Below, in pieces: positions 7,317 through 15,793 of a stretch of DNA of 64,000 nt (position 1 is the stretch's first letter; the number at the start of each line of letters is the position of its first letter). Position numbers and translations under genes: made by a program. The DNA is from Psychrobacter okhotskensis. Lineage in GTDB: Bacteria > Pseudomonadota > Gammaproteobacteria > Pseudomonadales > Moraxellaceae. A model generated the notes under the pieces. That model was not told the origin of the DNA and did not search any database. It saw only the letters and a program-made list of their open reading frames with translations. The stretch covers positions 1-64,000 of the forward strand of contig NZ_JABRVQ010000015.1 in assembly GCF_013248965.1 (NCBI RefSeq). Direction: 5' to 3'.

Positions 7317-8837
7317 GTGAACAAAATTTTATCTAACCCTTATAGGGTTTTAGGTTTGGTAAGCCCAGTCAGTAATAAAGAGCTTGAAAAACGTAAAAAT
7401 GATTTGAGTACTTTTATCGAGTTCGGTAAGGTGCCATCCTATCCTTTAGACTTTACTTCGTCTAATATACCCGTCAACAGAGATATTACTACAATTAAGG
7501 ATGCTGCTCGTCATCTAGAAAGTGATAATGATCGACTTTTAAATGCGCTCTTTTGGTTTTATAGATATGATGCCGTGGATGAGTTTGCTCTTGAAGCTAT
7601 TGAAGAAGAAGACTATCTCAAAGCTCAAAAAATATGGGACGAACAGGTAAGAAAAAGTGTAGAGCCAAAATTCTCATGGTTAATTAACTCCAGTATACTG
7701 TCATTTCTTAGTGCATCTGCACCAAGAATGAGTTATGACAATCTTCAGCGCATGATTAACCAATACGCTTCAGTAGTTACCCATATCGATAAAATTAAGG
7801 CTGATGTTTTAAGAGCTTCAAAAAATACTGTTGATTCTAGTAGAATCACGGAGGGAATAATCGACTCCTTTATTGAGTATGCTTCAAACTCAACCCATAG
7901 CTCTTTTAATAACCATAATTTATCCTTATTAAAAGCATTTTATAATTATCCTGAATACGCAAAAGATTATGCTGAATCTAAAATCCTATTGCCTTGCCTT
8001 AATCTTATTGAAGATATAATCAAAGACGTTGAAAAAATCTTAGAAGATAAGCAAGAATATAGATTTTATGAAGAAGTCGAAAAACTCAAACAACATGAAG
8101 GCTTAATTCATGAATTAGACTTTTATGTTGATAATTATAAAGTTAAGCATCTGGTCAATGAATATGCAGAAACCGCTAAGCGTTGCTCTATTTTTGCTTA
8201 CAATGAGCTGGATAATATAGAAATAGCAACCGAGCTTATTGAGTGGGCAGACGAGCTACCTGCTTATGGTGAAACTAAAGACAATATCACTGAAAATAAA
8301 GCGACCTTAGAAGACAATGTAAAAGATAAAGAAAGATTTGAAATTTATGAGCCTTTGCTAGAATGCTTACAAACTGACATCTACTCCATTGAAGATGCTA
8401 GACGGCTACAAGAATCTTACTATGATACATATACCACCATATCATACGATACTAGAAATTATGACGAAACCCTAATAAACCTAACCTCTTCTTTTGTCGT
8501 CAAAATTACTAATTTCTGTATAGAAATTTATAAAAAAAGTATGGAAGGTTTCACTAGTAATAAAGATCTTTTCAAGTTATCTAACGAATTACAAAAATGT
8601 ATTAACATAATCGATAGATTGCAGTCTTATGTTGTCGATGAAGGTACTGAAGATGCACTTGCTGGCTTTCAGAACCATCTAGAATCAGAAAAAGCTGATG
8701 TCGACGATATTCGCAATAATAAGCATCAGTCCTCTAGTTCTGATACGAATCAGGAACCCGAGTCTTCCCTTTTAAGTACCATTATTGGTTGGATAATACT
8801 TATTGCTATAGTCAGCTTTTTATTAGACTCCTGCTAG
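7317..8837 (+). CDS. Degenerate J-domain-like protein with C-terminal membrane anchor
   Basis: First gene of a four-gene Hsp70 operon, 506 residues. It begins NPYRVLGL and continues with a lysine-rich helix, as J-domain proteins often start, but no HPD tripeptide is visible, so it is at best a degenerate J-like domain. Residues about 50-115 contain a repeat-like stretch (AARHLESDNDRLLNALFWFY, then KAQKIWDEQV) that suggests TPR-like helices. The middle is all helical and charged. One hydrophobic segment near residues 485-502 would anchor the C-terminus in the inner membrane and leave the bulk in the cytosol. The start is GTG at 7317 with a weak AAGG upstream. The gap to the next gene is 81 bases. 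The likely role is a co-chaperone or client adaptor for the Hsp70 encoded downstream, inferred from position and N-terminus only. Confidence 0.6.
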   Translation: MNKILSNPYRVLGLVSPVSNKELEKRKNDLSTFIEFGKVPSYPLDFTSSNIPVNRDITTIKDAARHLESDNDRLLNALFWFYRYDAVDEFALEAIEEEDYLKAQKIWDEQVRKSVEPKFSWLINSSILSFLSASAPRMSYDNLQRMINQYASVVTHIDKIKADVLRASKNTVDSSRITEGIIDSFIEYASNSTHSSFNNHNLSLLKAFYNYPEYAKDYAESKILLPCLNLIEDIIKDVEKILEDKQEYRFYEEVEKLKQHEGLIHELDFYVDNYKVKHLVNEYAETAKRCSIFAYNELDNIEIATELIEWADELPAYGETKDNITENKATLEDNVKDKERFEIYEPLLECLQTDIYSIEDARRLQESYYDTYTTISYDTRNYDETLINLTSSFVVKITNFCIEIYKKSMEGFTSNKDLFKLSNELQKCINIIDRLQSYVVDEGTEDALAGFQNHLESEKADVDDIRNNKHQSSSSDTNQEPESSLLSTIIGWIILIAIVSFLLDSC

Positions 8838-8918
8838 ATAAAAAGCTATTGTTAAAATTTATTATAATTGGTAAAGCAGTCTTGTTTAAAGAACTAAACT
8901 TATCTCAAGGTCAGTAGT

Positions 8919-9971
8919 ATGCATAAGGCAATTATCTTTTCTCTATATATAGCAGTTATTCCATTCTCTAACTTGGCTTTTGCAGCCCCTGTCGCTGAAG
9001 ACAAAGTGAGTGTACAGTCGTTAGTAGCTCTAGAAAATAGGATTGAACAACAAGACGAACAAATAAGGTTACTTAGTCAAAGAGTTGACCAACATGACCA
9101 AGAAAGAAAACAGTCCAAAGCTAACTTGGAAGAGTATATAACACAGTATCAAGCTATTCAAAAAGCTTCCGAACAACAGTTAGATACATTAACAGAGCAG
9201 CAAACCTCTCTTGAGAGTTCTATAGGCCAAACTAACCAATCTCTATCCGTCTTAACTCAAGATACTACAGCTGCTGATACAGATATTAAAAATCAGATTC
9301 AAGCGTTAAGTACCGATACACAAAAAAAGAATGATGAACTTTTTCAGCAACTGAGCAACCGAACTTTAGCAACTTTAGCAGGTCTATTAATTTTGTTAGG
9401 TTTGCTAGCAGCAGCCTTTTATCTTTTACGAAAACGTCAACAAGAAAGCAATACTACTTTAAATAACAAAGTGCAGTCAGCTCTAACTAATGTGCAGCAA
9501 GCAGAAGAAAATATCGTACAGTCCGACATGGAGTTATCAACCCAACTTCTCGCCATATTAGAACAGATAAAACTAGAACGTCAAGCGTTAGCAGACTCAA
9601 ACTTAGCGCATTTAAATACAGAAAACAATGTATCTAATAATGTGGAGATGGACCATACTTTAGCATTAAAACTGGCTGACGAAATACACCGTATGCGAAA
9701 ACGTCTGCAAGCTCTACCTAACGATACCAAAGGTATAAAATCATTAAGTAAATCATTAGAGCGATTAGAGGCAGAGCTTGAAGATCAAGGATATGAACTT
9801 ATTGATTATTTGGGTTCGAACTATACCGACAATATGTCTATCCAAGCTCGGTTTGTGCCAAGTGATGAGGTAAATGTTGATGAAAGTATTATTACTAAGG
9901 TGGTATATCCACAAGTGAACTACGATGGCAAAATGATTCGAATGGCTGATGTAGAAGTGAGTGTTGGGTAA
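8919..9971 (+). CDS. Membrane-anchored GrpE-like nucleotide exchange factor
   Basis: A 350-residue protein. Residues 1-22 form a signal peptide ending AFA. Residues about 30-145 are a glutamine-rich coiled coil, and about 150-170 (ATLAGLLILLGLLAAAFYLL) span the membrane. The topology implied is periplasmic coiled coil, one transmembrane helix, cytosolic C-terminus. The last roughly 105 residues resemble GrpE: a long helical section (SLERLEAELEDQGYELIDYLG), then FVPSDEV, an internal ITKVVYPQVNYDGKMIRMA element and a final VEVSV strand, comparable with the beta-head of GrpE where a lysine/glycine/arginine pattern closes the protein. GrpE releases ADP from DnaK. Here the exchange factor would be fixed to the membrane next to its Hsp70, whose gene follows 54 bases later. 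The GrpE call is by pattern, not by alignment. Confidence 0.55.
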   Translation: MHKAIIFSLYIAVIPFSNLAFAAPVAEDKVSVQSLVALENRIEQQDEQIRLLSQRVDQHDQERKQSKANLEEYITQYQAIQKASEQQLDTLTEQQTSLESSIGQTNQSLSVLTQDTTAADTDIKNQIQALSTDTQKKNDELFQQLSNRTLATLAGLLILLGLLAAAFYLLRKRQQESNTTLNNKVQSALTNVQQAEENIVQSDMELSTQLLAILEQIKLERQALADSNLAHLNTENNVSNNVEMDHTLALKLADEIHRMRKRLQALPNDTKGIKSLSKSLERLEAELEDQGYELIDYLGSNYTDNMSIQARFVPSDEVNVDESIITKVVYPQVNYDGKMIRMADVEVSVG

Positions 9972-10025
9972 GCCTTATTATTGAACACATGAAACATTAT
10001 TATAAATTTTATTAAGGAACATAAC

Positions 10026-12548
10026 ATGCGTCAAAAAATTGATTTTGGTATTGATTTAGGTACAACCAACTCTGCAATTGCGATGATGGAAGACGGTGAA
10101 CCAAACATTATAAAATCTGATGAAGGTCAACAGATGGATACTACTCCATCTTGTGTACTATTTAACAGGAAAAAAACAATGTTCATTGGCTTGAGTGCTA
10201 AGCAGGGTATAACTAGAGATGCTGTAAGAAATTTTAAGCAGCGCAAAAGCACACCACCCAATGGCTATCAAGAGTTTAAACGTAATATGGGCACAGATTA
10301 TCAATATGTGTCAGAAAATATGGATAAACAATATAGTCCTGAGCAATTATCAGCAGAAGTGCTTAAAAAGCTAACAGGTTATGTGAGAGACGAGAACATA
10401 AATGCTGCTGTCATTACTGTGCCTGCTATGTTTGAACAGCGCCAACTCGATGCCACACAAAGAGCCGCTGAATTGGCTGGTTTTGGTTATTGTGAATTAC
10501 TACAAGAGCCCATTGCTGCTTCTATCGCCTATGGCATTAAACCAGATAGTACTGATGGTTATTGGTTAGTATTTGATTTTGGTGGCGGTACCTTTGATGC
10601 AGCATTGATGCATATAGATGAAGGTATTATGAAGGTGGTAGACTCAGAAGGCGATAACCATCTGGGTGGTAAAGACTTAGATAATGCGATCACTGATCAT
10701 TTATTAATTCCTCAGCTATTAGAACAGTATGAACTAACGGATACAGTATCTACACCTGAAGGAAGAAAACTTTTGCAGGAAGCTCTAAAGCACTATGCAG
10801 AAGAAGCTAAGATAGCCCTATCGACTAAAACCAAATGGGATGGGTTTATTGAAGATTTAGGCGAAGATGATGACGGAGAAGATATAGAGGCGGGGATTGA
10901 GATTTCTTTAGATCAGTATGAGGCAGTCGTAAGCCCTATATTTCAAAAAGCAATTGATGTTTCTTTAAAGTTAATAAAAAGAAATAATTTATCTAGCTCA
11001 GATTTAAACTCCTTTGTTTTAGTAGGGGGGCCCACTTTTCAACAGACACTTCGCCGTATGTTGCAAGAACAAATCACAGAAAATATTGATACCAGTATTG
11101 ACCCTATGACTGCAGTTGCTAAAGGTGCTACATTATTTGCCTCTACGAAAGACATTCCTAGAGATCTACAAAAACGTGATATGAGCAAAGCACAACTAAC
11201 GCTTAAATACCCTGAAACAACGGTAGAGACTGCAGAGCATTTAGGCCTTAGGATAGATAGAGAAGGATCGACCACTGACCTGCCAGCTACCTTTACTTTA
11301 GAGGTCATCCGTGGTGATGGCGCTTGGTCATCTGGAAGATTAACGGTGGAAAATGATGTTGAGCTTTTGGAGCTACAACTTAATACAGGTAAAACAAACC
11401 ACTTTCAAATTAAACTGTTTACGCCTGAAGGTAATGCTATTGCCTGCGAACCGAGTAGTTTAACCATCATTCAAGGTGTTAAAATAGCCAGCGCTACCTT
11501 GCCATTAAGTATTGGTTTAGAGATATATGACACCTTCTCTACTAAGCAAGGAGTTTGGCCTCTATCAGGTTTAGAGAAGAATAAGACACTGCCGGCTAAA
11601 GGAAAAAGCACATTCAAGACCATGCAGGATATTCGTCCCGGTATACAAGAGGATGTCATATCTATCCCTATATATGAAATGAAGTATGGAAAAGAGGGTT
11701 CAAAAGCACTTCTAAACTCAATATTTGGCGAATTTAGAATTACAGGTGCTGACTTACCGAGCTTTTTACCTAAAGGTAGCGATATTGAAATCACTCTAAA
11801 TATTGATGCCTCAAGGCGTGGCAAATTATCTGTCTATATTCCAGCAGTAGATGAAAGCTTCGATATTGAGATTAAATCAGAAATATCTACAGATACCCCT
11901 ACTGCTACATTAAAACGTGAAATCAATCAAGCAAGAACAACAGCACGTGGCCTAGCTTCAACTGGTAATCGTGACGCTGAAGGAAAGCTACAAGAACTTG
12001 ATAAAGCAGAAAAACTCTTAGATGAGCGGGGCGAAGACCGCGATACGAAAGAAAAGGTTAGCTCACAATTAAAAGAAACCTTGATAGAGCTGGAAAATTA
12101 TGAAGAACAGGACGCATGGCCTAAAGCAGAGTTGGCATTGGAGAACGCCTTAGAATCTTTGCGTGAAATAAATGAACAAAATGGCAATGCCCGAACACGT
12201 AATATATTTTATGATTTTGAGTCACAAACCCGCCAAATTGTCGCAAAACAAGACATTGTTGGAGCGAAAAAGCTAGAAGAAGATATTGGATCATTAAAAT
12301 TTAGTATTATGACTGAAGACATCAGCTTTTGGATTGGCTTCATCGTCTATATGGATGAGGAATTTAACAACATAGATTGGACGGATGAAAGTGCTGCATT
12401 CTCAGGCATTCAACAGCTAAAACGTTTGTTACAGACTGATCCAAGTAAAGATCAACTCGAAGACGCTGTCATTTCAGTTGCAAGATTAATGACACCTGAA
12501 AGCCGAGCTGAGATGGAAAACGTCGATACTAGCCTGCTGCGTCGCTAA
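10026..12548 (+). CDS. Hsp70-family chaperone (DnaK-like, long C-terminal extension)
   Basis: An 840-residue Hsp70, about 200 longer than DnaK. The ATPase domain is well kept: phosphate-1 loop GIDLGTTNSAIA (residues 8-19), TVPAMFEQRQLDATQRAAELAGF-type region (131-153), EPIAASIAYG (161-170), phosphate-2 loop VFDFGGGTFD (182-191) and the adenosine motif FVLVGGPTFQQTLRRML near 330. An acidic insertion (EDDDGEDIEAG) lies near 278. The substrate-binding part is divergent and is followed by a long charged helical C-terminus; the DnaK EEVD-like tail is absent. A strong AAGGA precedes the ATG. The gene lies between the GrpE-like gene and the AAA+ gene (4 bases apart), so it is probably specialised for this operon rather than the housekeeping DnaK. 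Confidence 0.9.
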   Translation: MRQKIDFGIDLGTTNSAIAMMEDGEPNIIKSDEGQQMDTTPSCVLFNRKKTMFIGLSAKQGITRDAVRNFKQRKSTPPNGYQEFKRNMGTDYQYVSENMDKQYSPEQLSAEVLKKLTGYVRDENINAAVITVPAMFEQRQLDATQRAAELAGFGYCELLQEPIAASIAYGIKPDSTDGYWLVFDFGGGTFDAALMHIDEGIMKVVDSEGDNHLGGKDLDNAITDHLLIPQLLEQYELTDTVSTPEGRKLLQEALKHYAEEAKIALSTKTKWDGFIEDLGEDDDGEDIEAGIEISLDQYEAVVSPIFQKAIDVSLKLIKRNNLSSSDLNSFVLVGGPTFQQTLRRMLQEQITENIDTSIDPMTAVAKGATLFASTKDIPRDLQKRDMSKAQLTLKYPETTVETAEHLGLRIDREGSTTDLPATFTLEVIRGDGAWSSGRLTVENDVELLELQLNTGKTNHFQIKLFTPEGNAIACEPSSLTIIQGVKIASATLPLSIGLEIYDTFSTKQGVWPLSGLEKNKTLPAKGKSTFKTMQDIRPGIQEDVISIPIYEMKYGKEGSKALLNSIFGEFRITGADLPSFLPKGSDIEITLNIDASRRGKLSVYIPAVDESFDIEIKSEISTDTPTATLKREINQARTTARGLASTGNRDAEGKLQELDKAEKLLDERGEDRDTKEKVSSQLKETLIELENYEEQDAWPKAELALENALESLREINEQNGNARTRNIFYDFESQTRQIVAKQDIVGAKKLEEDIGSLKFSIMTEDISFWIGFIVYMDEEFNNIDWTDESAAFSGIQQLKRLLQTDPSKDQLEDAVISVARLMTPESRAEMENVDTSLLRR

Positions 12549-12552
12549 TATT

Positions 12553-14238
12553 ATGACACAGTATATATTCAATCGTAACGAAAGCATTGACGGTCTGTAT
12601 GACGTCAAGTTTTTCTTGCGGGCTAATGATATTTCAGAAACCTATAGAGTCCAAACAAAAACTGATGAACTTAAGTTTTTGAAAATCATTAAACCATCTA
12701 GTGTAGCATCTATAAATCTAGAGAGTTTAAAAGCAAACCTTAATGAATACTCAGTTATAGACCAAGAACATCTATTAAAAACATCTAAACTAACCTCAAT
12801 CTTAGTAGAAGGAGGGGTAGCTTATTACTATACGCAAGATTTTGTGGCTGGCGAGACATTAGATAGCATGTTAAAACGTGAAGTCTATATTCCTACTCAT
12901 ACAGCATGTCGATTAGTAAAAAATATTGCTGATATATGCGCTAGTGCGGAGATACTATCTTTTCCCTATGTCACACCTGATAATGTTTATCTAAGCTATA
13001 TAGAAGAGAAGCCTATTGTTTATTTAGCCGCATTCAATATCAATAATACTCTCAAAGATAGTACTAGAAAAGTGTCAAGATCATACTTAGCTTATCTGGA
13101 TAACCCTGATACTTCTAATATTAACTATTCATTAGCTACCCTACTTTATCGGTGCCTGTTTGGCGTTCTACCTTGGCAATACGATATCGATTGGTATGAA
13201 GATAAAAAGACTGTTTTCACTCAAATTGAGTCTCATAGAAATCAACACGCCATTTCTAAGTCGAGTACTTTTACTCAGTTTATACCTAACGAACTAAAGG
13301 CTATAATTTTCGATACGTTGAATAGTACTAATAATTACCGTTTTGTCGAACAGCTTAATAGCTTTATTAAAAGTTACTATGAATTTGCTTTTTCTAGTTC
13401 ACAAATTGAACTTACCAAAAAAACTACCCTGCCCCCTACTTCTAAAAAATTTGGTCTAAGTGAAGTGGCAGGTATGGATGAATTAAAATCCCTGTTACAA
13501 GCAGATATTGTTGAACCTTTAAAAAATAAAATAGCTTATAAAAAATATGGAATTAGGCCACTAAATGGGGTTTTATTCTATGGACCACCTGGGTGTGGTA
13601 AAACTTTTATCGCTAAGCAATTAGCTTATGAGTTAAATCATACATTTTTTGAGATTAAGCCTTCAGATATTGCTAGTCCTTACGTGCATGGCACCCAACA
13701 AAAAATAGGAGAGTTATTTAAACAAGCTCATGATAAGGCACCTTCTGTTATCTTTATAGATGAAGTGGACGCTATTTTACCGAGCCGAGATAGTGCCAAT
13801 ATGGACCAGCATTATTCAGCGGAAGTTAACGAGTTTCTTTCACAACTTACTGAATGTAGCGAAAAAGGTATACTTGTTATAATGGCAACCAATCGACCAA
13901 GTGTTATTGATAACGCGATATTGCGTACTGGACGAATTGACAAAACAATTTATATCCCACTACCTGACGTTACTACTCGAATCGCTTTGTTAAGGCTCTT
14001 ACTAAAAGACAGACCTACAGATCCTTCAATAGATCTCGATAGTATAGCCCTTTTACTATCGAGCTATACATCAAGCGATATTAAATATATCGTTAATGAA
14101 ACCGCTAAGTTGGCACTACTGGATGAGAGTAATATAAATGCAGAACAACTATCATCTGTTATTCGTAAAACTAAGTCGTCTGTTGATTACAATCAAATAG
14201 AAAAGTTTGATTCTTTTAGTAAATTGCAAAGGTCTTAA
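12553..14238 (+). CDS. Kinase-like domain fused to AAA+ ATPase
   Basis: A 561-residue fusion. Residues 1-280 have the layout of a Ser/Thr protein kinase: an ELKFLKIIKP lysine strand near 39-48, a YTQDFVAGETLDSML hinge-type region near 93-107, and YVTPDNVYLSY near 139-149 where active kinases have HRDxxxxN. The catalytic aspartate and the DFG motif are not evident, so this looks like a pseudokinase. After a linker, an AAA+ module of the Cdc48/FtsH type follows: Walker A GPPGCGKT (344-351), Walker B VIFIDE (399-404), sensor ATNRP (445-449) and an arginine-finger region RTGRID (458-463), then the alpha-helical lid. It starts four bases after the Hsp70 stop. An AAA+ motor beside an Hsp70 recalls DnaK-ClpB disaggregation, but this ATPase is of another class and lacks a second AAA ring. 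Confidence 0.8.
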   Translation: MTQYIFNRNESIDGLYDVKFFLRANDISETYRVQTKTDELKFLKIIKPSSVASINLESLKANLNEYSVIDQEHLLKTSKLTSILVEGGVAYYYTQDFVAGETLDSMLKREVYIPTHTACRLVKNIADICASAEILSFPYVTPDNVYLSYIEEKPIVYLAAFNINNTLKDSTRKVSRSYLAYLDNPDTSNINYSLATLLYRCLFGVLPWQYDIDWYEDKKTVFTQIESHRNQHAISKSSTFTQFIPNELKAIIFDTLNSTNNYRFVEQLNSFIKSYYEFAFSSSQIELTKKTTLPPTSKKFGLSEVAGMDELKSLLQADIVEPLKNKIAYKKYGIRPLNGVLFYGPPGCGKTFIAKQLAYELNHTFFEIKPSDIASPYVHGTQQKIGELFKQAHDKAPSVIFIDEVDAILPSRDSANMDQHYSAEVNEFLSQLTECSEKGILVIMATNRPSVIDNAILRTGRIDKTIYIPLPDVTTRIALLRLLLKDRPTDPSIDLDSIALLLSSYTSSDIKYIVNETAKLALLDESNINAEQLSSVIRKTKSSVDYNQIEKFDSFSKLQRS

Positions 14239-14570
14239 TAAACTAGCTTTATAATTTATACGGTTTCTTCAGTATAGCTCAGTTATGTATATAAACGTTT
14301 TGCTATTTTGCAATAGTTATTGGCCAGTATTAATGACATTAGAGTTTGTGATAACTCTATTCATAAGAGCGAGTTATATTAACAATATATAACAATAATA
14401 TTTTAGGTCAGTTTCTTTACTATATTAATTAAGTATTTAGCATATGCGCCAATTCGTTTGTTGGTATAACTGTTGGTATAAGTAATAATATTTTTAAATA
14501 AATCCAGTTAAATCAATACCTTATTTATGTTATGTGGTTGATACTGGGCCCACCACATATTGAAAAACAA
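14239..14570. other. Right flank of the accessory island: direct repeat and CCA-like palindrome
   Basis: No gene is visible. TTGGTATAA occurs twice, 12 bases apart (14461-14469 and 14473-14481). Further on, ATGTGGT (14532-14538) pairs with ACCACAT (14552-14558), and within it TGGGCCCACCA (14545-14555) looks like a tRNA acceptor 3' end with CCA. A terminator follows at once, an order also seen behind the tRNA-Gly gene at 63755. No complete tRNA can be folded here. This could be an attachment-site scar or chance. Confidence 0.35.
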
Positions 14571-14608
14571 AAACCCCTTCAAATCTATTAGGCTTGAAGG
14601 GTTTTTTT
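14571..14608. terminator. Bidirectional rho-independent terminator after the Hsp70 operon
   Basis: CCCTTCAA (14575-14582) pairs with TTGAAGGG (14594-14601), preceded by an A-run and followed by seven Ts. It can stop the Hsp70 operon from the left and the nitronate monooxygenase transcript from the right. Confidence 0.85.
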
Positions 14609-14627
14609 GTTGTCTAAGTTTTCGGAA

Positions 14628-14719
14628 AATCCCTACATGCTATTACTTGCATAGCATGTAGGGATTAGGTATGAATTTTAACTTTCTCAGGTGATGTTGT
14701 TAATATCAGGGTTTACCAT
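14628..14719 (+). repeat. Hairpin-plus-box boundary element, copy 4
   Basis: A 16-bp perfect inverted repeat (14628-14643 with 14651-14666, 7-base loop TACTTGC) is followed after about 20 bases by CTCAGGTG (14686-14693), TTAATATC (14700-14707) and AGGGTTTA (14708-14715). It has the longest stem of the four copies and lies exactly between the accessory island and the first housekeeping gene. The stem sequence is unrelated to that of the other copies. Confidence 0.6.
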
Positions 14720-14756
14720 TATTCAAACAAATTAATATGGCTTAACTTTATAGATT

Positions 14757-15728
14757 TTACTTCATCCAGCTTGAAGCAACAGATAAGCGCTCACCACACT
14801 CAGCGACGATACGTTCAATGAGCTCGACACAAGTAGGGATATCGTCGATAAGACCGACAACTTGACCTGCGGTGATAACCCCGTTATCCACCTCTCCTGA
14901 ATTCAGTGCGGCTTGACCACGCGCACCAGCGACTAGCGGACGTATCTCAGCAAATTCAACGCCGCCTTCTTGATGCTCCATTGAGACGACTTCTTCTGAT
15001 ATGGCATTTTTGAGGACGCGCGCGGTATTGTTTAGCGTTCTAAAGATCAGACGGGTATCACGCTCTGTGGCATTGACCAAGGCTTGCTTGATATCATCGT
15101 GCATTGGCGCCTCGACAGTGGCGCAAAAACGCGTGCCCATGTTGATGCCTTCAGCACCTAATACCAAAGCGGCCGCCAGTCCTCGACCATCGCCGATACC
15201 GCCAGAAGCGAGGATAGGGACGGAAAGCTGTTTGGCAGCAGCAGGAATCAATATCAGACCACCAATGTCTTCCTCCCCTGGGTGACCTGCGCATTCAAAG
15301 CCATCGATCGATATAATATCGATGCCTTGACGTTCAGCCGATAGCGCATGACGCACAGTGACGCACTTATGAATCGTAATTAAATTGGCGGCTTTGGCTT
15401 TAGCGATAAAGGTTTTTGGATTGCTTCCAGCCGTTTCTAAAATCTTGACCCCACTATCGATAATCGCATCCATATATTCATCGTAAGGCGGTGGATTGAT
15501 GGAAGGTAAAATGGTTAAATTGACGCCAAAAGGCTTATCCGTCATCGTGCGGCAACGTTCAATTTCTTTGATTAATGCTTCAGGGGTCGGCTGGGTTAGA
15601 GCAGTGATTATACCTAAGCCACCAGCATTTGAGACAGCAGCAGCCATCTCAGCAGTGCCAACCCACATCATCCCTCCTTGGATGATTGGGTATTTGATAT
15701 TAAGCAGTTCGGTAATTCTGGTTTTCAT
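14757..15728 (-). CDS. Nitronate monooxygenase (2-nitropropane dioxygenase family)
   Basis: A 323-residue FMN-dependent TIM-barrel enzyme of the NMO/FabK superfamily. Members oxidise alkyl nitronates to carbonyl compounds and nitrite. The N-terminus YPIIQGGMMWVG, the GGLGIIT glycine loop, FGVNLTI, and the phosphate-binding ILASGGIGDGRGLAAALVLGAEGINMGTRF-type region (about residues 173-203) are all present, as is a histidine in the GHPGE stretch. Length is normal. The start ATG follows AAAGGAGT. It is the downstream end of a minus-strand group with an acyl-CoA synthetase and an acyl-CoA dehydrogenase, a setting common for NMO-like genes in fatty-acid clusters, so its true substrate may be different from a nitroalkane. 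Confidence 0.85.
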   Translation of the reverse strand: MKTRITELLNIKYPIIQGGMMWVGTAEMAAAVSNAGGLGIITALTQPTPEALIKEIERCRTMTDKPFGVNLTILPSINPPPYDEYMDAIIDSGVKILETAGSNPKTFIAKAKAANLITIHKCVTVRHALSAERQGIDIISIDGFECAGHPGEEDIGGLILIPAAAKQLSVPILASGGIGDGRGLAAALVLGAEGINMGTRFCATVEAPMHDDIKQALVNATERDTRLIFRTLNNTARVLKNAISEEVVSMEHQEGGVEFAEIRPLVAGARGQAALNSGEVDNGVITAGQVVGLIDDIPTCVELIERIVAECGERLSVASSWMK

Positions 15729-15793
15729 AGCTACTCCTTTTAGGGTTTATAAGCCTATATAAGGGTATTGGAGAGACGATCGTTCGACTTTAA

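Noticed and set aside
14532..14558. tRNA gene fragment called from TGGGCCCACCA
   Set aside because: No T-loop or anticodon arm fits; the CCA may come from a simple palindrome, so it is reported only as a possible scar.
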